Shown: positions 8,169-16,945 of the stretch, in pieces | Layout of the letters: the number at the start of each line of letters is the position of its first letter | How positions within the stretch are numbered: the first letter of the stretch is position 1 | Source: Treponema bryantii | GTDB taxonomy: Bacteria; Spirochaetota; Spirochaetia; Treponematales; Treponemataceae | Length of the DNA stretch: 64,000 nucleotides | Assembly: GCF_036492245.1 (NCBI RefSeq) | Contig: NZ_AP025286.1 | Span: 1,984,001 to 2,048,000 of the forward strand | Direction: 5' to 3' | The notes under the pieces: generated by a model | The model's database searches: none | What the model was told of the DNA's origin: nothing | What the model saw: the letters and a program-made list of their open reading frames with translations, nothing else | Made by a program: the position numbers and the translations under genes

Positions 8169-8445
8169 GGAAGTTATGGAAATTGCAGAAGAAGAAATTG
8201 AACGTACTGCTCAAGAGGCAGTTAAGGCTGCTTTACTGGAAGTTGGTGGCGAGGTTGCTTTTGAAAAAGAGAGAGCTGACCAGCTGGAAAAAGCAAAGAC
8301 AGCTTTAGAGATAGAAAACAAAAAGTTGAAGGAAGAAGCCCAGAAGAAACAGAATCAGTTTTTTTATGGAGCTTTAATCGGTGGAGCTGGCGGCGTTGTT
8401 GTTACCAGTTTAGTTTTCAGTTTAGTTATGGGGATTTGCAAATGA
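8017..8445 (+). CDS. Exported coiled-coil protein overlapping the spanin-like gene
   Basis: 142 residues, with GAGGAG before ATG 8017. Residues about 10-30 form a signal peptide (FLMLMLVLSVNLTAQSA). Residues about 40-108 are a Glu/Lys/Ala-rich coiled coil, and about 113-138 a Gly-rich C-terminal membrane helix. The first 152 bases lie within the upstream gene in a different frame. It could be the partner of that protein in envelope disruption, spanning the periplasm. It lacks a lipobox, so it is not a classical o-spanin. Its TGA overlaps the next ATG at 8442. Confidence 0.6.
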   Translation: MQKLKQNAKKRLSVFLMLMLVLSVNLTAQSATQSLKEKIDSEDDAKELTIEEVMEIAEEEIERTAQEAVKAALLEVGGEVAFEKERADQLEKAKTALEIENKKLKEEAQKKQNQFFYGALIGGAGGVVVTSLVFSLVMGICK

Positions 8446-8996
8446 TTTCAAGTAAAGGAAAAATGAAAGGTCTTGTTACTGTCACTGTTCGTGACTGTAA
8501 CGGAAATGTAAAGTATTACAAAAATGGATTCTGGCGTCGTATGTTGAGGCTCCCTGCTAAGCCTATGATTTTCAAACATCACAACACAATTACAAATCAG
8601 GGAGACGGCTTGATCGCAGATCTTCTGATTTCGAATCCAACACAGAATAAGGTGGATGCAACTAACGGCTACATGAGAGTTGGTACAGGATGGACTGGCT
8701 CTACTCCAAAGAACAATACTGGTGTAAACACACCGACAGGTTCATTCAAAAAGCTTGACTCTACTTATCCAAAAACACAGGCTGCTTTTGGTTCATCCGG
8801 ACAGAACGTTGTTCTTTATAGAACAAGCTTTGCTGCAGGTGACCTCAATGCAAACGGAATCAATGAAGTTGCTTTAATGAACGGAAATACATCTGCTGCT
8901 AAGTGCCTGGCTTATGCTCAGATTACTCCTGCAGTAAATGTGACTTCTGCAGATTCACTTCAGATTGACTGGCAGATTACTGTAAGCGGTTCTTGA
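8442..8996 (+). CDS. Phage tail-fibre-like protein
   Basis: 184 residues from ATG 8442, which overlaps the preceding TGA. After a basic N-terminus, HNTITNQGDGLIADLLI resembles the start of tail-fibre or appendage proteins that begin with an asparagine/glycine-rich helix. The rest is Ser/Thr/Asn/Gly-rich with short strands. No catalytic motif. Position among overlapping late genes supports a virion role. Confidence 0.6.
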   Translation: MISSKGKMKGLVTVTVRDCNGNVKYYKNGFWRRMLRLPAKPMIFKHHNTITNQGDGLIADLLISNPTQNKVDATNGYMRVGTGWTGSTPKNNTGVNTPTGSFKKLDSTYPKTQAAFGSSGQNVVLYRTSFAAGDLNANGINEVALMNGNTSAAKCLAYAQITPAVNVTSADSLQIDWQITVSGS

Positions 8997-8997
8997 T

Positions 8998-10296
8998 ATG
9001 GCAAAATCAACTCTTGGGAATAATGCACAGCCTGTATGTTTTCTTACTGAATACGAAGTTGAAGTTGATGATGATGAATATGAAAACATGGATGGAGAGC
9101 TTGTAGATGAACAAGATATTTTTGGATACAGAGCGACCTGTCCCAAAAATTCTGATTCTACAACCGTTACAATTTACTTTTATTACCATGCTCCAACTTC
9201 GTACTGGTATTGGGAACAAGCATATGGATTAGCTTATAAACCGATAATACCTGTTGTATTTGCATGTGATTCTAATTGGAAACTTACGCAATGTCTTAAT
9301 CAAAATTTTTATGAAATTGATTTAACTAATCGAAGTGACGGTTGGATAAGTATGAATGTAACTCTAACACGAAAGCTTGTAAAAAATGAGAGGATTGTGT
9401 TTGGCGTATATTCAGATATTTTAGGTGTTTCTTCTTCAAGTCCAGAGTGGAATTTACAAGAGAATACACAATGCTATTATTATTATTCGTTAGCTCGCAG
9501 GCGTGATTACAATACTGCCATCGCATATATTTCCTCTAGTGCATTTATCCAAAAAGCAGATTGTGGATATAGTGATTGGGAAGTTTGTCTTTATCTTGAA
9601 TATGAAAACGAAGTTGAATCTGTTGCATATACAAGAACTGTGCTTGGAAATGTACGAGCAGCTACTGGCAACAGCCGGAAGATGATTTGGAAACGAACTT
9701 TGAGACCTGGCGGAAATCTTACTTCAACTTTGAATCGTAGAACTGTTTGGCAGAGAAATGCTAATTCTTCAGGAACTTTAGCAAGTCAAAGCCAGAGACA
9801 TAATCTTTTGAAGCGCAGAAATTCTTCCGGATTTTCTGCTACATCAGAAAACTCTAACAATGTTTTCTTTTTCAGATTTCTTGAAGGCTCAGGTGATTTG
9901 AGTACAAGAGTTTTACGAAGCAACAGAATGAAGATAGAAAACTCAGAAGACTTTTCTTTGTCTGACAGTTTGCAGCAACTCCTTTTGATTATTCGTTCAT
10001 GCTTTTCATCAGCTGAATCAACTGAAAGTTTAAGACTTAAAGCAGACTACAAAAGAATACAAGACTCTATTGTTGATGATGAAGAATCAATAATTCGCTG
10101 GGGAGAAAGTTTCAGAAGCTTTACAGATGAAGTTGATTTTGAAGCACGTCCTTTTGCATCACGTCTTTTCTTCAGAACTGTTCAGACTGTAATGGTTTTG
10201 TGGGATTGGCTTCGCGGCAAAATCCGTGAAGCTAATAATGTTGTGACTTTTTACTGTCCTATTTGGACTGAGATAGAAATGGAATGTCGTATATGA
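8998..10296 (+). CDS. Phage appendage protein with ~20-residue repeats
   Basis: 432 residues. Residues 1-215 are beta-rich with many Tyr and acidic residues. About 218-315 contain four or more units of roughly 20 residues built on RT-x4-GNL-x-S/A-T-x4-R-x-x-W/L-x-R, for example TLRPGGNLTSTLNRRTVWQR and NANSSGTLASQSQRHNLLKR. The C-terminal 120 residues are helical and include aromatic clusters. Regular 20-residue beta repeats suggest a fibre or solenoid shaft. It starts 1 bp after the previous gene, and its stop overlaps the next ATG (10293). Confidence 0.65.
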   Translation: MAKSTLGNNAQPVCFLTEYEVEVDDDEYENMDGELVDEQDIFGYRATCPKNSDSTTVTIYFYYHAPTSYWYWEQAYGLAYKPIIPVVFACDSNWKLTQCLNQNFYEIDLTNRSDGWISMNVTLTRKLVKNERIVFGVYSDILGVSSSSPEWNLQENTQCYYYYSLARRRDYNTAIAYISSSAFIQKADCGYSDWEVCLYLEYENEVESVAYTRTVLGNVRAATGNSRKMIWKRTLRPGGNLTSTLNRRTVWQRNANSSGTLASQSQRHNLLKRRNSSGFSATSENSNNVFFFRFLEGSGDLSTRVLRSNRMKIENSEDFSLSDSLQQLLLIIRSCFSSAESTESLRLKADYKRIQDSIVDDEESIIRWGESFRSFTDEVDFEARPFASRLFFRTVQTVMVLWDWLRGKIREANNVVTFYCPIWTEIEMECRI

Positions 10297-10589
10297 AACA
10301 TATATACAAAGGTAAGACAAAACTCAGAATTCAGATTGATACTAAATGCGACCTCTCTGGTTATGAGGAAATTAATGTCATTGCAAAAAAGCCTGATGAT
10401 ACAACCAAAACTTTTCCTGCTGTTGTAAAAGATATTGAGAATGGTCTGATCTTTTTTGATATCCAGGAAGAAACTGACTTTGATGTTTCTGGCTGGTGGA
10501 CTCTCTGGCCGGAAGTTCGCTTTGATGATGACAGAACTGCTTGTGGACGTGCAACAAAATTTTTTGTTTATGAATCAGGCAGCGTATGA
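10293..10589 (+). CDS. Small baseplate (BppU-like) protein
   Basis: 98 residues from ATG 10293, chosen because it overlaps the preceding TGA as its neighbours do; an in-frame ATG at 10284 is the alternative. The protein is all-beta: KTKLRIQID, then INVIAKKPDDTTKTFPA, then WTLWPEVRF. This order resembles the N-terminal domain of phage BppU-type baseplate proteins. A virion role is inferred. Confidence 0.55.
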   Translation: MKHIYKGKTKLRIQIDTKCDLSGYEEINVIAKKPDDTTKTFPAVVKDIENGLIFFDIQEETDFDVSGWWTLWPEVRFDDDRTACGRATKFFVYESGSV

Positions 10590-10912
10590 GAAAAGTAGAT
10601 GATTATGTTCCAGTTGAACTTTGGCGTGAAGCAAAAGCTTTTGTCAAAGAAGTCAGCGAGGATGTTGAGATTTATAAAATCATTCAGAAAACTGACGGCG
10701 TAAAACCTTGCGAAGAAGCTGATAAGTTTTGTGCTTACTGGAACTTAGAAAGTTATGAGAAATATCCTCATGCACTCTTTACTCTTTATGAGGCTAAGCC
10801 TCTGATAGATAGACATTTTGAAACAAGCGATGTAATGAACGCTTTTGAAGTTTTGCAGTTGAGAATGAAAAACTATTATTTAGTGCTCAAAGAAAAAGGA
10901 ATGATTGAATGA
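10586..10912 (+). CDS. Hypothetical phage protein
   Basis: 108-residue mostly helical soluble protein (MRKVDDYVPVELWREAKAF). Its ATG overlaps the stop of the baseplate-like gene and its TGA overlaps the start of the primase-helicase gene, so it is translationally coupled on both sides. No motif recognised. It sits at the junction between structural and replication genes. Confidence 0.6.
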   Translation: MRKVDDYVPVELWREAKAFVKEVSEDVEIYKIIQKTDGVKPCEEADKFCAYWNLESYEKYPHALFTLYEAKPLIDRHFETSDVMNAFEVLQLRMKNYYLVLKEKGMIE

Positions 10913-12348
10913 GTGAAAAGATAAACACCAAAGGATTAAACGAAAAAGAAAAACTCGCTATTGAAGAACTGAGCCGGGACCTTCGGGCTAATAAGTTTGT
11001 AAATGGTGACATGCAGTTTACAGATATTACTAACCGTGATTATTTTTTGAAAGCTTATGGAGACGTCATTCGCTACTGTATTACCTGGAATAAATTTCTT
11101 TACTGGAACAATACTAACTGGCAGGTTGATAACCGCGGCCGCGTTGAAGAAAAGGTTGTCGATTTTATTCATCAGATGTACAGAGGTCTGCGCGTTATTA
11201 ACGACAGAACTCTTGAAGCTGCATTTGAAAAACATCTTATAAAGAGTGAAAGCTTTAGACGCCTTCAGGCAATCATTGGACTTTTGAAAATGTGTAAAGA
11301 TATTAAAACTGAAGACTGGGAGCTGGATGCTGACATTTATCTTTTCAACATTGAAGGACTTACTCTAAATCTTAAAACCGGAAAAGCAAGAGAACCAAAT
11401 ATAAATGATCTTATCACAAAAAAGAGCCGTTTTATTTATGACAAGAATGCAGACTGTCCAACTTGGAAAATGTTCATCAATCAGATTTTTAATCAGGATA
11501 AAGATCTGATTCATTTTATACAGAAAGCAATGGGCTACTCTCTTAGCGGTGATGTTGGAGAACAGTGTCTCTTCATTCTCTGGGGAACTGGTGCCAATGG
11601 TAAATCAACATTCCTAAACGTGCTGCATTATCTTTTTGGAGATTATGCCTGCAGCACAATGATTGAAACTTTTATGAAAAAGAACTCTGAACAAAGTAAC
11701 GACCTGGCACGATTGAAAGGAGCACGTCTTGTTACTACGAGTGAAATTGAACAGGGAAAACCATTGAGTGAAAGTCTGATTAAGCAGATTACAGGCGGTG
11801 ATGAAATTACAGCTCGATTTCTTTATGGAGAATATTTTTCTTTTAAGCCGACATTCAAGATTTTTATGGCGACTAATCATAAGCCAAAAGTTCGTGGAGC
11901 TGATAACGGAATCTGGCGACGAATTAAAATGATTCCTTTTACAGTGACTATTCCACCAGAACAGAGAGATAAATCTTTGACAGAAAAACTGATTGCTGAA
12001 AACTCCGGAATCTTAAACTGGCTGATTCAGGGATATGCAATGTGGCGTAAAGAAGGACTGCAGGAGCCGGACGCAATTCGTGATGCGAATGAAGAATACA
12101 GAATGGATATGGATGTGGTAGGAACTTTCATAAATGACTGTTTTGATATTGATGTAACTCTGAAATGGCGGCTTCCTAATCAGATGCTCTACCAGACTTA
12201 TATCAAATGGTGCAATGTGAACAACGAAAGAATTATGAGTCAGAAATGGCTCACAATGCGAATGAGTGAAAAAGGCTTTAAGCGAATGGTTAGTAATAAT
12301 GGAAGGATTTGGCTGGGACTTGCCAGAAAACCTCAGTGGGAAAAATAA
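10909..12348 (+). CDS. Phage/plasmid primase-helicase, P4/D5 type (SF3)
   Basis: 479 residues. Residues about 1-190 correspond to the D5_N-type region, followed by a superfamily 3 helicase. Walker A is GTGANGKST (residues 226-234), a Walker B-like segment is LVTTSEIE, and sensor 1 is FMATNHKP. The C-terminal part is a helical, winged-helix-like region. Such proteins unwind DNA at phage, satellite or plasmid origins, here without an attached primase (Toprim) domain. The coupled start (ATGA) places it in the same transcript as tail genes, which is unusual. Confidence 0.85.
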   Translation: MSEKINTKGLNEKEKLAIEELSRDLRANKFVNGDMQFTDITNRDYFLKAYGDVIRYCITWNKFLYWNNTNWQVDNRGRVEEKVVDFIHQMYRGLRVINDRTLEAAFEKHLIKSESFRRLQAIIGLLKMCKDIKTEDWELDADIYLFNIEGLTLNLKTGKAREPNINDLITKKSRFIYDKNADCPTWKMFINQIFNQDKDLIHFIQKAMGYSLSGDVGEQCLFILWGTGANGKSTFLNVLHYLFGDYACSTMIETFMKKNSEQSNDLARLKGARLVTTSEIEQGKPLSESLIKQITGGDEITARFLYGEYFSFKPTFKIFMATNHKPKVRGADNGIWRRIKMIPFTVTIPPEQRDKSLTEKLIAENSGILNWLIQGYAMWRKEGLQEPDAIRDANEEYRMDMDVVGTFINDCFDIDVTLKWRLPNQMLYQTYIKWCNVNNERIMSQKWLTMRMSEKGFKRMVSNNGRIWLGLARKPQWEK

Positions 12349-12366
12349 TTTTAAGGAGATTAGAAA

Positions 12367-12588
12367 ATGAGAAAAACTTTTACAAAACTTTTTGATGGGA
12401 TTGGAAAATCTGAATTTAAGACAGATTATGACTTTTCAGGTGAAATGATTACAATTAGATTTCTTGGAGTTATTGATATATCTGATGGACTTCAATCATA
12501 TCTTTTTGAAGAAGAACTCGCAGAGCTGATTAAGAAATATACAAAAGAAAGTTTAAGACTAAAATGTATTGATGACAAAAGAAAGTGA
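12367..12588 (+). CDS. Small hypothetical protein
   Basis: 73 residues with a good AAGGAG site, 18 bp after the helicase gene. Alternating strand and helix pattern, acidic centre, no membrane span or motif known to me. It is probably the last gene of the phage operon, since a hairpin and terminator follow. Confidence 0.6.
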   Translation: MRKTFTKLFDGIGKSEFKTDYDFSGEMITIRFLGVIDISDGLQSYLFEEELAELIKKYTKESLRLKCIDDKRK

Positions 12589-12599
12589 CTTTACAAAAG

Positions 12600-12662
12600 G
12601 CTCTCCCCGATAGCAAAGAGAGTGAGTGCTGGACATCGGAGAGAGCTTTGGAAAGCTTTTTT
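12600..12662 (+). terminator. Hairpin and terminator after the phage operon
   Basis: GCTCTCCCCGAT (12600-12611) pairs with ATCGGAGAGAGC (12635-12646), one mismatch, 23-nt loop. A second small hairpin AGCTTT/AAAGCT (12644-12657) runs into a T-tract. It closes the phage unit. Confidence 0.6.
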
Positions 12663-12682
12663 ACAAGTATTAAAACATATGA

Positions 12683-12688
12683 TACAAT
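12683..12688 (+). promoter_or_regulatory. Extended -10 box, possible leaderless start
   Basis: TG-A-TACAAT (12680-12688) lies 6 nt before ATG 12695, and no ribosome binding site is present. Confidence 0.45.
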
Positions 12689-12694
12689 AATCTA

Positions 12695-13843
12695 ATGAGT
12701 GGATATAAATTACATAATACACCATCTTCACGTGATTATTATTACATGGACAGAAAAACTGGTTCTACAGCTTTAATGTATGCTTGTTGTACTGCAAGAG
12801 CTGAAGATGCATTAAAAATCATAGAGATATTTAAGAATGATTATAAATATATAAATGCACAAAATTTTTGGGGAATTAGTGCATTGATGTACACAGCAGG
12901 TTTTTGTAGTAACACAAAAATTATTGACGAACTTGTACAATGTGATGTTGATATTAATGCAGAAGATACAAGAGGATGTACAGCAATATTTTGGGCAATT
13001 GCAGCAAATAATATTGAGGTTCTTAAAAAATTATTATCATATAAAGCACAAGTAAATGTTTTATCAAAGAATGGTGTTTCTCCTATATCCTATACCTTAA
13101 CTTTACAAAAACCATATGCAAAAGAAATTGTTCAATTATTAATTGACTATGGTGCAACCGTACAAAAAGATGATTTTAGATTTATTGCACAAAGAATTGA
13201 AAATGAATTAAAAAAGAATAGTCACTATTTAGGAAAAGAACTAGAAGAACAAATAAAATCTGTAATTTTATCATTAAACGAAGGAGATAAAAAAAATATA
13301 ATCAAAACTGTCAATAATTCAGATTTATATCTTGATAGTTATGATATTTTATCATCATTAATCGATGTTGATACAAGAAAAAAAATAACAATATTAAATT
13401 TTAGCAAAGAACAACCAACGAGTTTAGAAACAGATTTAGAAACAAGTAAAAAATATTCTGAAATAATTAAAAAATTAAAAATTGAAATAGACGAATTTTA
13501 TAATAATTTTTGCTTTGAAAACAATGAAATATTTATAAAGCTTGAAAAATTAATACAGACTCTTGAAGACGGTGATATAAACGAAATAATAAATGTTATT
13601 AACGATTCTGATATTTTTTTCGAAGAGTTATTACAAATTAGCGAGTTGTTTAATTTTAAGGATAAAATAAAAAAGTGTTTCACATATTCAACTTTATTAG
13701 ATATACCTCATAAAAAGAGAAACACAGAAAACAACAGTGTGTTGGATTTAGATTTCATTAAACCAAAGAAATATTTTAAATATAAATCTATATATAATTT
13801 ACTAAATGGAGAACAAATTAAAAGCAAAATGTTTGGATCTTGA
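12695..13843 (+). CDS. Ankyrin-repeat protein with helical C-terminus
   Basis: 382 residues. Residues about 20-160 contain four ankyrin repeats (for example TALMYACCTARAEDALKII, AIFWAIAANNIEVLKKLL, SPISYTLTLQKPYAKEIV). The remainder is helical and Lys/Glu/Asn-rich, with two internally similar segments around LNEGDKKNIIKTVNNSD and LEDGDINEIINVINDSD. Cytosolic. It stops exactly where the convergent ankyrin gene ends. Probable leaderless start. The partner protein is unknown; ankyrin proteins act by protein-protein binding. Confidence 0.75.
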   Translation: MSGYKLHNTPSSRDYYYMDRKTGSTALMYACCTARAEDALKIIEIFKNDYKYINAQNFWGISALMYTAGFCSNTKIIDELVQCDVDINAEDTRGCTAIFWAIAANNIEVLKKLLSYKAQVNVLSKNGVSPISYTLTLQKPYAKEIVQLLIDYGATVQKDDFRFIAQRIENELKKNSHYLGKELEEQIKSVILSLNEGDKKNIIKTVNNSDLYLDSYDILSSLIDVDTRKKITILNFSKEQPTSLETDLETSKKYSEIIKKLKIEIDEFYNNFCFENNEIFIKLEKLIQTLEDGDINEIINVINDSDIFFEELLQISELFNFKDKIKKCFTYSTLLDIPHKKRNTENNSVLDLDFIKPKKYFKYKSIYNLLNGEQIKSKMFGS

Positions 13844-14365
13844 TTATAATCTAGCACCATAATCAATCAAAAGATTACTAATTGATTTGTCATCTTTATT
13901 TTTTTCTATGCTAAATTCTAAAGCTGATATGCCATCTTCTAAACATGTATTTGGATCGGCGTTAGAATCAAGTAACAACTTAATAATATTTTTCGTTTTA
14001 AAATAAATTGCAAGCATTAGTACATTCCATCCATAAACAGTTTTTGAATTTATATCAATTTTATTCTTAGAAATTAATAATTTAGCAATTCGTAATGAAT
14101 TTCCAGGAATACAATACATTAAGACCGTCTGTTGTTTATCATCAGTTATATCAATTTTTGCACCTAATGAAATTAATTTTTTTGCAGATTTATAGCAGTT
14201 CAAACCTGCAGCAATCATTAGCGGAGTAATACCACTAACAATATTATTATTTACACTATAACCTGAAACAACTAATTTTTTAATTTTGTGTAAATCATTT
14301 TTTTTAATAGATCTTACCATTTCATCATTACGAAGAATATTAATTATATACTTTTGATCACTCAT
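13844..14365 (-). CDS. Ankyrin-repeat protein
   Basis: 173 residues from ATG 14365, which follows a strong GGAGG site; an upstream TTG lies inside that site and is rejected. About four ankyrin repeats fill the protein (ITPLMIAAGLNCYKSAKKLISLGA, WNVLMLAIYFKTKNIIKLLLDSNA, and others). It ends without a gap against the convergent ankyrin gene. The upstream region contains a copy of the 22-bp repeat with TTGACC as a possible -35. Confidence 0.75.
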   Translation of the reverse strand: MSDQKYIINILRNDEMVRSIKKNDLHKIKKLVVSGYSVNNNIVSGITPLMIAAGLNCYKSAKKLISLGAKIDITDDKQQTVLMYCIPGNSLRIAKLLISKNKIDINSKTVYGWNVLMLAIYFKTKNIIKLLLDSNADPNTCLEDGISALEFSIEKNKDDKSISNLLIDYGARL

Positions 14366-14423
14366 TAGAAAAACCTCCAATTATTATTTTATTGACTAAT
14401 ATACAAAAAACTCAAATTAAGAA

Positions 14424-14445
14424 GGTCAACTAATAAACGACTTTT
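14424..14445 (-). repeat. 22-bp repeat, copy 1
   Basis: On the minus strand: AAAAGTCGT, six bases, GTTGACC. It forms an inverted pair with copy 2 and matches copy 3 at 19 of 22 positions. Its TTGACC could be the -35 of the minus-strand ankyrin gene. Confidence 0.6.
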
Positions 14446-14483
14446 ATAAAAATAAAACAATTACAATTTTTTTTTACAATTCA

Positions 14484-14505
14484 AAAAGTCGTCTGTTGCT
14501 TGACC
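14484..14505 (+). repeat. 22-bp repeat, copy 2, with promoter
   Basis: AAAAGTCGT, seven bases, TTGACC. TTGACC (14500-14505) is a good -35, and a -10-like sequence follows about 17 bp later near 14522-14530. Matches copy 3 at about 18 of 22 positions. Confidence 0.6.
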
Positions 14506-14561
14506 CTAGATAGTCAAAATTTATGTATTTTATAAATCAATAAAACTTTAGGAGGCAATAT

Positions 14562-14882
14562 ATGTCAAATGTTGCAGAAATATTAAGAAAAGTAGATTAC
14601 TTAAACAGTGATACTATTCCTCAAAAAAATGAAGAATATGTAACATATTACAAATTAGGAAAGAAATGTTTTTTAAAAGGTGATTATCGCAATGCTGAAT
14701 ATTGGTGGGATAAAGGTGTACGAAAAGGATGTAAAAAATCTAAGGAAGCTTTACTTTCACTTCAATTACAGACTATGAATTTCAATTCGATTTATAATAT
14801 TCCCGTTTCGGCCAGTAGAAGAACATGTGGCGGAAATGCACCACATTATAGATGGGATTATAGAATAACAACAGGAAGATAA
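14562..14882 (+). CDS. Small TPR/Sel1-like protein
   Basis: 106 residues after an AGGAGG site. YKLGKKCFLKGDYRNAEYWWDKGVRKGCKKSKEAL (about residues 30-64, written here as one helix-turn-helix unit) is a Sel1/TPR-type repeat. The C-terminus is basic and Arg/Gly-rich. It is transcribed toward the large ankyrin gene 68 bp downstream, so they probably form a unit. Confidence 0.6.
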   Translation: MSNVAEILRKVDYLNSDTIPQKNEEYVTYYKLGKKCFLKGDYRNAEYWWDKGVRKGCKKSKEALLSLQLQTMNFNSIYNIPVSASRRTCGGNAPHYRWDYRITTGR

Positions 14883-14950
14883 AAGAAATATAGAAAACGT
14901 ATTTTATATGTTATAATTATATAAGATGCGTTTCTTTTTAGGAGCTTCAT

Positions 14951-16945
14951 ATGGATTTAATTATTGATAAAACAAAGAAAAGTAATTCGGAATTATTAAT
15001 TGAAAATAGAGTTCCTTTACGTTATCTGGACAGTACATTTATTTTCTTTATGACGAATGATTATACAATAATTAATGAAAAGCTTTATTCCATTGGATGC
15101 CGTGAACCAGAAATGAATGATTATATTGAAGAACCAAATATTCCTTATAACATCAAAAAGAAAATGAAAGAATTAAAAACTAATTGGTCTTTTGTTCTAG
15201 GTATGCAAGATATATTATATTATTATGATTTTGAAAAAGAAAAAACTTATAAAATAAATATACGTACACTGACACATGACGGAAAGACAACAGCAACATT
15301 TTATATGTTTGTTTCTATTTTGTATGAAAAAATTGATACTATTAAATATCTTATAGTAAACGGCTATGATTTAAGTCTATACCATGGATATGGATTTACT
15401 GATTTTATGATAGCCTGTTTATATGGAAAAACAAAAAGTGCTGAATTACTTTTAGAAAACGGTTCAGATGTAAATGCAAAAGATATAAATAATTGTACTC
15501 CATTAATGCACGCAGTACGAAGAAAAGTTGATATTAAAATAATTCAACTCATTCTATCAAAAAGTAATTTAAAAATTAATGATAAAAATATTTATGGCAG
15601 AACTGCTTTACATATTGCAGTCCAAAAATCAAATTATGAAGCATTTAAATTATTAATCGAAACAGGTGCAGATGTAAATGCAATTGATTTTTCAGGACAA
15701 TCTGTTTTAGATTATGCAATCATCATGAAAAATTTTGAAATGGCAGTATATCTTATTAAACATAACGCAAATGTAAATTACCAAGATAAAATGGGGAGTA
15801 CTCCTTTAATGGTTGCTGCATATTATGGTGATTTAACAATCGTTGAAAGACTCATTAAAGCAGGTGCAAATAATATATATAAAGATAATAATAATTTTAC
15901 CGCATTTATTCTTGCTGCTATAGCAAATAAACCTAGAATATTAAAACTTTTATTAGATACATTTTCTATAGATGAACAAGAATACATTGAGGCACTGAGA
16001 CAAAGTATCATATATGGTAATGAAAAAATAGTTTCAATACTTATTGATAAAAGCACAAATCCAACTGGAATGATGTATAGATCTCTTTTGCTTGCATGTA
16101 GGGCTGATAAAGAAAAAATTGTTCAGATGTGCGTAGAAGAAAAAAAATGTAATCCAAATATAAATTTAATTTGTGGAATGACTCCATTAATTATTGCAAT
16201 TTGTGAAAATGCTATTAATGTAGTAAATAAATTAATTATTCTAAATGCAGATATAAACAAAGCTGATGAAGATGGTATAACACCTTTAATGTATTCAGCT
16301 AGTAAAAACAATCAAGACATCAGAAAAATATTATTACAAAATGATGCAGATATTAATGCTAGAGATAAAAATGGAAAAACATTTGAAGATTATGAACAAT
16401 ATTTTGATAGTAGATCTTTAGCTGAAATAATTGATAAAAGATTACAAGAAAACCATCCACAAGATTTTTTTGAATTACATGAAGATGATACAATTCCACA
16501 AGAACTTCATACATTTGGTGAATGTTTTTACTGGTTTAAACAAAAATATTTAAAGAATAATCCAAAGAAAAAAGATTCTGATATATATAAGGATGGAGGA
16601 TTTAAGAAACAATACTACTCATTTGTACAAAAAAGTTTAATTAAAAATCCTTATTTTCGACCAGATGATAAATATTATGTAATAAGAATTGCAAAAGGAT
16701 TAACGCTAACCTTGAAAGAAACAGAATTCTTTCTGCATTGTTCTGGATATACATTTTCTGAGAGAAATAAAAAAGACAAAATAATAATAGATTTATTAAA
16801 ACAAGGTAATTATAACACACATATTTGGCATGATCGAATATATGAAAATACTGGCGAAAACTTTTTCCCTGCTGAATTTGAAAATGATGATGAATATTTA
16901 GATGACATGTTAATGATGAAAAAACTTAAAAAAGTCGTCTTATAG
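14951..16945 (+). CDS. Large ankyrin-repeat protein
   Basis: 664 residues after TTAGGAG. Residues 1-110 are a unique N-terminal domain. About 110-500 hold roughly eleven ankyrin repeats with the TPLMxAA...LLxxGAxxN pattern (for example TPLMVAAYYGDLTIVERLI). About 510-664 form a helical C-terminal domain with FVQKSLIKNPYFRPDDKY and a segment LTLKETEFFLHCSGYTFS that looks like a helix-turn-helix or pseudokinase-adjacent fold. No signal peptide. The stop codon lies inside copy 3 of the 22-bp repeat. Likely a protein-interaction or effector-type cargo protein of the island; the target is unknown. Confidence 0.75.
   Translation: MDLIIDKTKKSNSELLIENRVPLRYLDSTFIFFMTNDYTIINEKLYSIGCREPEMNDYIEEPNIPYNIKKKMKELKTNWSFVLGMQDILYYYDFEKEKTYKINIRTLTHDGKTTATFYMFVSILYEKIDTIKYLIVNGYDLSLYHGYGFTDFMIACLYGKTKSAELLLENGSDVNAKDINNCTPLMHAVRRKVDIKIIQLILSKSNLKINDKNIYGRTALHIAVQKSNYEAFKLLIETGADVNAIDFSGQSVLDYAIIMKNFEMAVYLIKHNANVNYQDKMGSTPLMVAAYYGDLTIVERLIKAGANNIYKDNNNFTAFILAAIANKPRILKLLLDTFSIDEQEYIEALRQSIIYGNEKIVSILIDKSTNPTGMMYRSLLLACRADKEKIVQMCVEEKKCNPNINLICGMTPLIIAICENAINVVNKLIILNADINKADEDGITPLMYSASKNNQDIRKILLQNDADINARDKNGKTFEDYEQYFDSRSLAEIIDKRLQENHPQDFFELHEDDTIPQELHTFGECFYWFKQKYLKNNPKKKDSDIYKDGGFKKQYYSFVQKSLIKNPYFRPDDKYYVIRIAKGLTLTLKETEFFLHCSGYTFSERNKKDKIIIDLLKQGNYNTHIWHDRIYENTGENFFPAEFENDDEYLDDMLMMKKLKKVVL

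Noticed and set aside
8436-10296. Diversity-generating retroelement target (as in Treponema denticola TvpA)
   Set aside because: No reverse transcriptase, template repeat or adenine-substituted duplicate is present.
14424-14505. Integron attC site in the inverted 22-bp repeats
   Set aside because: The terminal bases (GTTGACC) do not fit the GTTRRRY core, and no second pair of core boxes is present.
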